Shown here: positions 42,482 through 49,700 of the stretch, one piece after another
How positions within the stretch are numbered: the stretch's first letter is position 1
Layout of the letters: every line of letters starts with the position of its first letter
DNA from: CALMEC01 sp964628685
GTDB taxonomy: Bacteria; Actinomycetota; Thermoleophilia; Miltoncostaeales; Miltoncostaeaceae
Reading direction: 5' to 3'
Length of the DNA stretch: 64,000 nt
Assembly (NCBI GenBank): GCA_964628685.1
Contig: CAZVNM010000003.1
Coordinates: 372,001-436,000 of the forward strand
Notes under the pieces: generated by a model
Databases searched by the model: none
What the model was told of the DNA's origin: nothing
The model's input: only the letters and a program-made list of their open reading frames with translations
Translations under genes and position numbers: made by a program

Positions 42482-43416
42482 AGGTCGCGGTCCTGAAGGG
42501 CGGGCGCTCGTTCGAGCGTGAGGTCAGCCTGCGAAGCGGCGCCAACGTGGAGGCGGCCCTTCGGCGGCTGGGCCACGAGGTGCTCGCCATCGACGTGCAC
42601 AAGGACATGGTGCGCATCCTGCGCGAGGAGCGTCCCGATGTGGCGTTCATCGCAATGCACGGCCAGGGAGGCGAGGACGGCACGATCCAGGAGCTCCTCG
42701 AGATCATCGGCGTGCGCTACACCGGCTCGGGCGTCAACGCCTCCTCGCGCGCCTGGGACAAGGTGGTCGCCAAGGCCGCGTTCGAGGCACACGGCATCCC
42801 GACGCCGCAGTCCTACGCCTTCAGCCAGGCGGCGTTCCGCGAACTGGGTGCCGCCGACGCGCTGGACGAGATCGAGGCGAAGCTGGGGATGCCGCTCGTG
42901 GTGAAGCCCGCCCGGGGTGGATCGGCGCTCGGCATCCAGCTGGCGCACTCCGCCGCCGACGTCCCCGCCGCCCTGGTGGGTGCGCTCGCCTACGACGACC
43001 GTCTGATGATGGAGCGCTACGTCGACGGGCGGGAGCTCTCGGTCGTCATCCTCGGCAACGAGGATCCCGAGGCGCTTCCCATCGTCGAGGCGATCCCGCT
43101 GGAGCGTGAGTTCTACGACTTCGAGTCCCGCTACACGCCGGGCGCGACCGAGCTGCGCGCGCCCGCCGACCTGCCGCCCGACGTGGCGAGCGAGGTCACC
43201 GAGGTCGCCCTCGCCTGCTACCGGACGCTCGTCTGTCACGGCTTCGCGCGCGTCGACCTGATCCTGGACGCGGACGACCGGCCGTGGGTGCTCGAGCTCA
43301 ACACCATCCCGGGGCTCACCGACACGAGCATCGTGCCGTGCGCGGTGCGCGCCGCCGGGATGGACTTCGACGACCTGATCGCCCGGGTCATCGAGTTCGC
43401 CGATCTGGGCGGGTAA
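42478..43416 (+). CDS. ddl: D-alanine--D-alanine ligase
   Basis: 312 aa. ATP-grasp enzyme that joins two D-alanines for peptidoglycan precursors. N-terminal signature LKGGRSFEREVSLRSG (substrate Glu) is at residue 6, AMHGQGGEDGTIQ near 58, the glycine-rich ATP loop KPARGGSALGI near 142 and the Mg-binding end VLELNTIPGLTDTSIVP near 275. GTG start, translationally coupled to the aminotransferase. Confidence 0.93.
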   Translation: MKVAVLKGGRSFEREVSLRSGANVEAALRRLGHEVLAIDVHKDMVRILREERPDVAFIAMHGQGGEDGTIQELLEIIGVRYTGSGVNASSRAWDKVVAKAAFEAHGIPTPQSYAFSQAAFRELGAADALDEIEAKLGMPLVVKPARGGSALGIQLAHSAADVPAALVGALAYDDRLMMERYVDGRELSVVILGNEDPEALPIVEAIPLEREFYDFESRYTPGATELRAPADLPPDVASEVTEVALACYRTLVCHGFARVDLILDADDRPWVLELNTIPGLTDTSIVPCAVRAAGMDFDDLIARVIEFADLGG

Positions 43417-43561
43417 CGGGGCCGTTCACGCCGCGTGGCGTGTGACGAACCCGGCGTCGGGGGAGCGTGTGCGTCAGGCGACGGGTCGACCGGTGCGGGC
43501 GACCCACCCGCCCGTGATCGTCATTGTGACGCGTACGCCCACATCGTGCGCCCAACGAACA

Positions 43562-43592
43562 GCGGCGGCGTGGATGGATTCCACGCCGCCGC
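43562..43592. terminator. Bidirectional hairpin between ddl and the secreted-protein gene
   Basis: A perfect 13-bp stem (GCGGCGGCGTGGA and complement) with a 5-nt loop lies in the convergent space between ddl and the minus-strand gene ending at 43619. Its position suggests termination from both sides, although neither side has a long T run. Confidence 0.6.
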
Positions 43593-43618
43593 CGATACCG
43601 CTCGGGTGATGCGGTCGC

Positions 43619-45949
43619 CTATCCCGTGACCCGCGGAACCGGGATGCGGGTGGCGCCCGCAACCGCGGTGATCCGCACACGGCTGACCGCGCGCACCGCC
43701 GTGGCGTTGCCCGCGACCGCGGTGGCGATGTTGGTCCGCGTGCCCCGCGCCTGGCGATCGGTGCGAAAGGTGACGCGGATCACCCGGGTCTGGCCGGGGG
43801 CCAGGGTCCGGAACCGCCAGACCATCTTGCCGCGCACCAGGCTGCCGCGGACGTTCGCCCGGACGTAGGACATCCCGCGGGGCAGGATGTCGTTGACGAC
43901 GACGTTGCGGGCCGCAACCCTGCTGGTGTTCGTGACCCGGATGACGTACGTGATGCGGGTGCCGGCGCGCAGTGTCCGCGGACCGACCTTCGTGATGCGA
44001 AGGCGGGCCGGGGCCGTCGTCGCCCCGGCGACGGTGACCGGCACCGGTGTCGCCACCGGAGCGGGGGTGGCCGGAGCCGGGGTGCCCGGCGCCTGCTGCG
44101 AGGGCGGGGTGACCGGGGTCTGCGGCTGCGAGGGCGGGGTGACCGGGGGCTCGGGCTCCGAGGGCGGGGTGACCGGGCACGCCGACCTGTCGACCTCGGT
44201 GACCGTCTCGGTGTGGGTGGTGGTGGCCCGGCCGTCGATCCAGAACACGTGGCCCGGGTTCGTGGTGGAGGTGACGGTGCCGGTGCCGCCCGTCCAGCCG
44301 TTGAACACGCCGGTGAAGCCGGCGCCGGCGCCGACGGTCACGATGTCGTTGTCGACGTCGCAAACGCCGGTGACCGTGCTCGTGGGCAGGGTGCCGGTGC
44401 AGTTGGTGAGGTCGCCGGCCATGACGGTGTCGAGCACCAGCGGCCCGGCGGTGTCACCGGGGACCGCGACGATGTTGAACGCGAACGCCGACTTGGCCGG
44501 CATGCCGCTGATCGTCAGGGTGACCGTCCTGCCGTCCTCGCTGATGAGGGGCGTGCCGACGCCGGTGATCGCCTCGGTGTAGCCGTTGGCGGGCAGCGAT
44601 CCCATGCCGCTGGTGCCGCCGGTGCGGACATCCCACGCGGTGGGGGCCGCGAAGGTGAAGCCCTGGGCGGCGGTGGCGGTGAAGGTCACCGTGTCGAGGT
44701 TGTTGTCGGTGGCGCCGTAGAGGCGCAGGGTGTGGTTGTCGCCGGTCTTCCAGCCGTCGGCGTTGGTCTCGCCGCCGTCGCCGTGCTTGTCGCGCACGGT
44801 GACGTCACGGGCGCCGAACGGGATGATGGTGCGGCCGGTCAGGACCTGCTCGCAGATCCCCTCGACGGGCGGCTCCGGGAGCGGCGGCACCGTGCAGTCG
44901 GTGAGGTCGCCCACCATGACGGTGTCGAGCACGAGCGGCCGGGCATCGCCGTCGGGGACGGCGGTGACGTTGAAGGCGAACGCCGAGTCGGCCGGCATGT
45001 TGGTGACCGTCAGGCTGACGGTCCTGCCGTCGGCGCTGATGACGGGCGTGCCGATGCCGGTGGCGGCCACGGTGTAGCCGTTGGCGTACAGCTGGCCCAT
45101 GCCCGTGGGTGACGCCGTGATGACCGTGCCGGCCGAGTCGGCCGCGAAGGTGAAGCCCTGGGCGGCGGTGGCGGTGAAGGTCACCGTGTCGAGGTCGTTG
45201 TCGGTGGCGCCGTAGAGGCGCAGGGTGTAGTTGTCGCCGGTCTTCCAGCCGTCGGCGTTGGTCTCGCCGCCGACGCCGTGCTTGTCGCGCACGGTGACGT
45301 CACCGGCGCCGAACGGGATGACGGTGCGCCCGGCGAGGAGCTGCTCGCAGACCCCCTGGGGCGGCATGACCGGGGGCGGCGGGTTGCACGCCACGAGGGA
45401 ACCGCGCATCTGCTCCTCGAGGACGATGCGCGCCGCGCCCTCGTCGCGAACGGCGATGACGTTGAATGCGTACGCTGACCTGGCCGGCATGTTGGTGACG
45501 GTCAGCGTGATGGTGGTGCCGTCGGCGCTGATGACGGGGGTGCCGATGCCGGTCGCGGCCCTCGTGTAGCCGTCGGCGTAGAGCGTGCCCATGCCGGTCG
45601 GGCTACCGGTGACGACGTCCCAGCCGCCCTCGGGGGCCCGGAACCTGAAGCCCTCGGTGGCCTTCGCGGTGAACGTGACGTGGGTGAGGGCGTTGTCGGT
45701 GGCCCCGTACAGCCGGAGCGTGGTCGTGTCGCCGGAGACCCAGCCGTCGGCGTTGGTCTCGCCGCCCTCGCCGGCCTTGTCACGGGTCGTGATCTCGGTG
45801 GTCATCACGGTCTCGCCGGTGACGACCTGTTCGCAGATCCCCTCGGCGGGGTTGGCGGGGGGTGCGGCCGCGCGTGCGCCGGCGGTGACGACCGCTGCGA
45901 GCAGCGCGACGATGATTGTGAGTGTGACACGAATGGTGAGCGTCGGCAT
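43619..45949 (-). CDS. Large secreted protein with three tandem domains, proline-rich linker and DUF11 domain
   Basis: 776 aa from the ATG at 45949, which gives a clean signal peptide (cleavage after ...AGARAAA); an in-frame ATG at 46030 adds 27 residues. Three consecutive domains of about 150 residues follow, each beginning (G)CEQ and containing GGETNADGW, LRLYGATDN, GIGTPVISADG-type segments and ending in a cysteine. Next come a unique Cys domain, a linker of repeated PVTPPSQP motifs, and a C-terminal DUF11 domain (ITYVIRVTNTSRVAARNVVV), as in surface proteins. There is no LPXTG anchor. Probably a cell-surface or matrix protein. Confidence 0.78.
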   Translation of the reverse strand: MPTLTIRVTLTIIVALLAAVVTAGARAAAPPANPAEGICEQVVTGETVMTTEITTRDKAGEGGETNADGWVSGDTTTLRLYGATDNALTHVTFTAKATEGFRFRAPEGGWDVVTGSPTGMGTLYADGYTRAATGIGTPVISADGTTITLTVTNMPARSAYAFNVIAVRDEGAARIVLEEQMRGSLVACNPPPPVMPPQGVCEQLLAGRTVIPFGAGDVTVRDKHGVGGETNADGWKTGDNYTLRLYGATDNDLDTVTFTATAAQGFTFAADSAGTVITASPTGMGQLYANGYTVAATGIGTPVISADGRTVSLTVTNMPADSAFAFNVTAVPDGDARPLVLDTVMVGDLTDCTVPPLPEPPVEGICEQVLTGRTIIPFGARDVTVRDKHGDGGETNADGWKTGDNHTLRLYGATDNNLDTVTFTATAAQGFTFAAPTAWDVRTGGTSGMGSLPANGYTEAITGVGTPLISEDGRTVTLTISGMPAKSAFAFNIVAVPGDTAGPLVLDTVMAGDLTNCTGTLPTSTVTGVCDVDNDIVTVGAGAGFTGVFNGWTGGTGTVTSTTNPGHVFWIDGRATTTHTETVTEVDRSACPVTPPSEPEPPVTPPSQPQTPVTPPSQQAPGTPAPATPAPVATPVPVTVAGATTAPARLRITKVGPRTLRAGTRITYVIRVTNTSRVAARNVVVNDILPRGMSYVRANVRGSLVRGKMVWRFRTLAPGQTRVIRVTFRTDRQARGTRTNIATAVAGNATAVRAVSRVRITAVAGATRIPVPRVTG

Positions 45950-46114
45950 CGCGCGGGAGACGGCCGCTTCGCCGGCGATGCGCCGGTCGGGTCGTGTCCC
46001 CACGTGATGCGCGGAGCATCTGGGTGGCATGGAGGCGTCCTTCGTTCGTCGGTGCCCACGGACGGCGCCCGCAGGCGTGCGTGGGTCGACTTTCCCCGCA
46101 AACCGCCACCATGG

Positions 46115-46134
46115 AGCCCCCCGTTCGGGGGGCT
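46115..46134. other. GC hairpin upstream of the secreted-protein gene
   Basis: AGCCCCCCG and CGGGGGGCT form a 9-bp inverted repeat around TT (about 8 bp with a GTTC loop when folded). It is about 165 bp before the secreted-protein ATG. It could be a 5' leader structure of that gene or the terminator of the cupin gene. I could not match it to a known riboswitch. Confidence 0.45.
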
Positions 46135-46241
46135 GGTTAAGGACCTGTGAGCTATACGAAGGTCGAGGACGTCAGCGTCCGCGCGGTCCGAATCCTGCAG
46201 GTGTTGGCGTTATCACAGCAGGTTTTACGGATCGCCCACAA

Positions 46242-46257
46242 CGTGACGTGCATCACG
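46242..46257. promoter_or_regulatory. CRP/FNR-like palindrome
   Basis: CGTGACGTGCATCACG is a CGTGA-N6-TCACG inverted repeat, close to the TGTGA-N6-TCACA consensus of CRP-type regulators. It lies in the 257-bp gap between the cupin gene and the secreted-protein gene. Regulation of the secreted-protein gene is the likelier role. Confidence 0.4.
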
Positions 46258-46287
46258 GTTTCGGGGTCTCCGCGGTGCCGCGATCCC

Positions 46288-46720
46288 TCAGGAACGCAGT
46301 TCGTGCGCGGGCAGGGCGTCCGGTTGCGGCACGTCCTGCGGTCGCTTCGGCTCGGTGTCGGCGAAGTCCGCGAACGCCCGTCCGTCGCGGCCGTCGTGGG
46401 CCTCCGCGCCGCCGAGTGCAAGCACCACGCAGCGGCCGGGGCCACGGTTGACCATCTGCCGGCGCACCTCGGGCGCGATCCGCACGGCGCCGCCGGCGGC
46501 GACCTCGGTGATGCCGTCGGGGGTGTCCACGTCGAGCGTGCCCTCGAGCACCACGAACACCTCCTCCTGACGCTCGTGCTCGTGGACGCGTCCGCGCTCA
46601 CCCGCCCGCATCGTGATCAGGTTGATCCCGAAGGTCGTGACCCCGAGCTCCCGCCGAAGGAGTTGGAAGCGGTCCCCGGACCCGGGGTCGAGGCGTGCGG
46701 TGGTGATTCCGGTCCTCCAT
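46288..46720 (-). CDS. Small cupin-domain protein with an apparent frameshift at its start
   Basis: About 140 aa. The cupin core is clear (HEHERQEEVFVVLEGTLDVDTPDG near the centre, then VRIAPEVRRQMVN). No ATG, GTG or TTG begins this frame nearby. An ATG at 46720 with an ideal ribosome-binding site (AGAGG, 7 bases upstream) is in another frame that stops after about 42 codons. A single-base change just after that ATG would join the two, so this is either an assembly error, a frameshifted gene or one with a rare start. It is downstream of the TetR gene. Confidence 0.6.
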
Positions 46721-46777
46721 CGGTGTTCCTCTCGTCGCCGGACGGCCGTTGGCAGGCATCGTGCCAGCCGAACCGGT

Positions 46778-47431
46778 TCAGCGGTCGGTCGTGGCGGGAT
46801 CGAGCAGCCCGGCGACCATGCGCGTCCAGGTCGCTCCGATCGAATCGACGGCCGCATCGTCCCCGCCGGTCCCCACGAGCCGATGAAGAAGCGGCGGGTT
46901 GAGCGTGGCCAGGAGCATGTGGGCGGCCACGTCCGCATCCAGGTGCGTGCCCGCCTCGGCCAGGAGGATGCGCAGGTGCAGGTGCCAGGCCTCGTAGACC
47001 GGATGCGCAAGCGGGCGGGTGCGGTCCGACTGGATCAGCAGGTCGAGATGCGTCCGCCGGTGTGCGACCAGCGCGGGTCCGAACGCCTCGATGCGTTCGC
47101 GGGCCGGCGCTCCGGGCCCGAGCGGGGGCTCGCCGCGAAGGAGCTCCTCCTGGAATCGGCGCTCGTCCATCTCGAACAGGGCGTGCACGAGTCCGGCGCG
47201 GTCGCCGAACCGCCGGAACACCGTCCCCTTTCCCACGCCGGCCTCGCGGGCGACGCCGTCCATGGTGAGCGCCGCGGCCCCGTCGCGGCGCACCAACCGC
47301 CGCGCCGCGGCCAGCACCAGCTCGTGGTTGCGCGCGGCGTCGGCGCGCCGGGTCCCGGTGCGGGGTGTCTCGGTGACGATCGCGATGGGTGGGCGTCGTG
47401 ATGGGCGCTCGGATGAACTCTGGCGGACCAT
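46778..47431 (-). CDS. TetR-family transcriptional regulator
   Basis: 217 aa. The N-terminal helix-turn-helix is typical (RNHELVLAAARRLVRRDGAAALTMDGVAREAGVGKGTVFRRFGDRAGL spans residues about 35-80; VGKGTVFRRF is the recognition region). The C-terminal ligand domain is of the common actinobacterial type. It is divergent from an FMN reductase gene, and paired palindromes occupy the shared promoter, one covering its own ATG. It is therefore predicted to repress both itself and the reductase. Confidence 0.88.
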   Translation of the reverse strand: MVRQSSSERPSRRPPIAIVTETPRTGTRRADAARNHELVLAAARRLVRRDGAAALTMDGVAREAGVGKGTVFRRFGDRAGLVHALFEMDERRFQEELLRGEPPLGPGAPARERIEAFGPALVAHRRTHLDLLIQSDRTRPLAHPVYEAWHLHLRILLAEAGTHLDADVAAHMLLATLNPPLLHRLVGTGGDDAAVDSIGATWTRMVAGLLDPATTDR

Positions 47432-47475
47432 GGTCCGCTTATGCTACCTTGCCCGCGGAAACGGACCACGGTCCA
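47424..47475. promoter_or_regulatory. Paired TetR operators in the divergent promoter
   Basis: GGACCATGGTCC (47425-47436, perfect palindrome, extended by C/G on each side) and GGACCACGGTCC (47463-47474) are 38 bp apart centre to centre. One overlaps the TetR start codon, the other sits 21 bp before the FMN reductase ATG. A TATGCT hexamer at 47440-47445 lies between them. The arrangement fits direct repression of both genes. Confidence 0.75.
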
Positions 47476-47495
47476 CATACGAGGAGGTGCTTGCA

Positions 47496-48050
47496 ATGGA
47501 GTTCCTGGTGATCGTCGGAAGCCTGCGGCGTGACAGCTACAACAGCGTGCTCGCGCGTGCGGCGGTCGAGCTGCTGCCGGGGGGCGTGACCGCCACCGTG
47601 CTGGAGGGTGTGGACCTCCCGAACTACAGCGAGGACGTCGACGCCGCCGGTGCACCCGACGTCGTGACGAGCTTCCGCGAGCGCGTGGCCGGTGCGGACG
47701 GCGTCGTCTTCGTCACCCCCGAGTACAACGCGCTGCCCTCCGGGTCCGTGAAGAACGCCATCGACTGGGGGTCGCGTCCGTACGGCGAGGCGGCGCTGTC
47801 CGGCAAGGCCGTCGGGGTGCTCGGCGCCTCGGGCAGCCCCAACGGCGCCAGGTGGGCGCAGGAGGCGGTCGTACGTGCCGCCACCATCGCCGGCGCCACG
47901 GTGCACGAGGCCCCGCCGGTGCCGGTGGGTCCCCATTACGAGAAGCTCGTCGACGGGGCGTTGGTCGATCCCGAGCTGCGTCAGCGCGTACGGGAGTACC
48001 TGGCCGGCCTCGTCGCCATGGCACGGGAGCGGGTTCCGGTCGCATCCTGA
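47496..48050 (+). CDS. NADPH-dependent FMN reductase (quinone/azo reductase family)
   Basis: 184 aa, flavodoxin-like fold. FMN-binding motifs are visible: IVGSLRRDSYNSVLA near residue 6, TPEYNALPSGSVKNAIDW near residue 73 and LGASGSPNGARWAQ near 108. Relatives reduce quinones, azo dyes or chromate. The ATG is preceded by GGAGG 7 bases upstream. It is controlled by the divergent TetR protein, so induction by an electrophile or quinone is likely. Confidence 0.9.
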   Translation: MEFLVIVGSLRRDSYNSVLARAAVELLPGGVTATVLEGVDLPNYSEDVDAAGAPDVVTSFRERVAGADGVVFVTPEYNALPSGSVKNAIDWGSRPYGEAALSGKAVGVLGASGSPNGARWAQEAVVRAATIAGATVHEAPPVPVGPHYEKLVDGALVDPELRQRVREYLAGLVAMARERVPVAS

Positions 48051-48110
48051 CGATCGGCCCACGGGGGGTCCGCGGCTTCACACCGGCCGAGTCGGCACAA
48101 TGTCGGGGCC

Positions 48111-48971
48111 ATGGCGACACGTCCACCCAGCGCGGGCCCCCCCGCGCCACCTCCCCCGCCGCCGCCTCCGCCACCGCCACCGCCTCCGTCGCCGGCATCG
48201 GGGGACGGGGTGGAACACGAGCTCGTCGACGGAGTGCTCGTCATCCGCCTCGCCAACGTCTCGCGGGCCAACGCGCTCACGGAGCACATGCTGCGCGTGC
48301 TCGCGAAGCTGCTCACCGGACCGGACGCCCAGGCCGCGCGGGCGGCGATCCTCACCGGCGCGGGTGAGCGTCACTTCTCGAGCGGCGCCGAGCTGGGCAG
48401 CGAGGAGTTCGAGGCGTGGGCCGAGCGGATCAAGCGGATCGAGCACGGGCTCGGCGCCGTGGCGACCGCCATGCAGAAGGCCCGGTTCCCCGTGATCGGC
48501 GCGCTGAACGGCGACGCCATCGGCGGCGGACTCGAGCTCGCGATGATGTGCGATTGGCGCATCGCCCGTGACGGCATCCGCCTGGCCATGCCGCCGGCAC
48601 GCATCGGCATCGTCTACACGGCCGACGGCCTGCGCCGCTTCGCCAGCGAGATCGGCATGGCGCACGCGCGTGAGATGTTCCTGACCGGCCGACCGTACGA
48701 CGCCCGTGAGGCGCGCGAGATCGGCCTCGTGAACCACGTCGTGCCCGCCGATGAGCTGATGCCGCTCGCGCGACGCATGGCGGGGGCCGTCGCGGCCAAC
48801 GCCCCCCTCGCCGTCGAGGGCATGCGCGTCGTGCTCCGGGCGATCCTCGACGACGACGCCGCCGACGGCAAGGCGCAGCAGTACCGGGTGAAGGCCTTCG
48901 GCTCACAGGACCTGGCCGAGGGCATGGCCGCCGCCCGCGAGCGCAGATCCGCGAGGTTCGAGGGACGATGA
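48111..48971 (+). CDS. Enoyl-CoA hydratase/isomerase family protein with N-terminal polyproline tract
   Basis: 286 aa. The crotonase core starts near residue 34. The CoA/oxyanion region is FSSGAEL near residue 89, one catalytic Glu is kept in GGGLELAMMCD near 141, but the second hydratase Glu position reads PPARIG (Ala), as in isomerase or decarboxylase members. The N-terminus has about 16 consecutive prolines within residues 5-27, which is unusual for the family. It overlaps the RDD gene by 4 nt. Confidence 0.83.
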   Translation: MATRPPSAGPPAPPPPPPPPPPPPPPSPASGDGVEHELVDGVLVIRLANVSRANALTEHMLRVLAKLLTGPDAQAARAAILTGAGERHFSSGAELGSEEFEAWAERIKRIEHGLGAVATAMQKARFPVIGALNGDAIGGGLELAMMCDWRIARDGIRLAMPPARIGIVYTADGLRRFASEIGMAHAREMFLTGRPYDAREAREIGLVNHVVPADELMPLARRMAGAVAANAPLAVEGMRVVLRAILDDDAADGKAQQYRVKAFGSQDLAEGMAAARERRSARFEGR

Positions 48972-49387
48972 ACGACGTGTTTCAGGTCAGGTACGCGACG
49001 TTCGGGTCGCGCGCCGGAGCGTGGGTCGTCGACGCCATTCCACACATCGTGGTGCCGTCCCTGGTCGGCCAGGTGACCGGCTCGTGGATCTACGCCCTGG
49101 CCGGGTACTTCATCACCGGCCTCGTCTGGTCGGTGATGCCGGAGGCCCGCACCGGCAGCACGGTCGGCAAGCTCCTTCTGGGGGTGAAGGCGCTCGACAT
49201 CGAGACCGGCGCGCCGATCGGCCTCGGACGGGCCGGGATCCGCTGGCTCGTCAAGTACACCGTCTGCAGCGTCCTGCCGGTGGGTTACCTCTGGTTCTTC
49301 CGCGGCACGCGGCGCCAGGCGTGGCACGACGTGGCGGCACGCTCGATCGTCGTGACGCCCGTCATGCCCGAGGCGCCGGCGGGCTGA
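48968..49387 (+). CDS. RDD-family membrane protein
   Basis: 139 aa. The RDD pattern is seen as FGSRAGAWVVDAI near residue 12, GSTVGKLLLGVKALDIETGAPIG near 63 and RQAWHDVAARSIVV near 115, with two or three membrane segments. Function of the family is not settled (some act in ion or compatible-solute transport). It is translationally coupled to the crotonase gene. Confidence 0.84.
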   Translation: MNDVFQVRYATFGSRAGAWVVDAIPHIVVPSLVGQVTGSWIYALAGYFITGLVWSVMPEARTGSTVGKLLLGVKALDIETGAPIGLGRAGIRWLVKYTVCSVLPVGYLWFFRGTRRQAWHDVAARSIVVTPVMPEAPAG

Positions 49388-49396
49388 TCGCGCCGG

Positions 49397-49582
49397 TCAG
49401 CGACCCGCGCGACGCTCCAGATCGAACATCCGCGGCGCCGACCCGAGGCCGAAGAGCACCCAGAGGACGCCGAGCCCCAGCGGGACGTAGCCCACGTGGT
49501 GACGCTCGCGCCAGCCGACCAACGCGAGGAAGACCCCGCAGAGGATGAGGAAGACGATGACCCAGGCAGGCAGACGGCGCAC
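49397..49582 (-). CDS. Small two-helix membrane protein
   Basis: 61 aa with two hydrophobic helices (residues about 6-22 and 31-48) joined by a short basic loop, and a charged tail. The GTG at 49582 is the plausible start; a GAGG element is about 10 bases upstream. It converges with the RDD gene and has no recognisable domain. Confidence 0.5.
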   Translation of the reverse strand: MRRLPAWVIVFLILCGVFLALVGWRERHHVGYVPLGLGVLWVLFGLGSAPRMFDLERRAGR

Positions 49583-49700
49583 GGTGGAACGACCTCGTTC
49601 ACGAGTGGGACGGAATCCCGGCCAGCCTACAGGGGTCCGCGCCCCGGCGTCATCGTAGGATGCCCTCCGATGTGCGAAGCGTTCGGACAGGGGGTGCGGG

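Noticed and set aside
46115..46134. Known cyclic-dinucleotide riboswitch
   Set aside because: The conserved core elements of c-di-GMP or c-di-AMP riboswitches could not be found around the hairpin on either strand.
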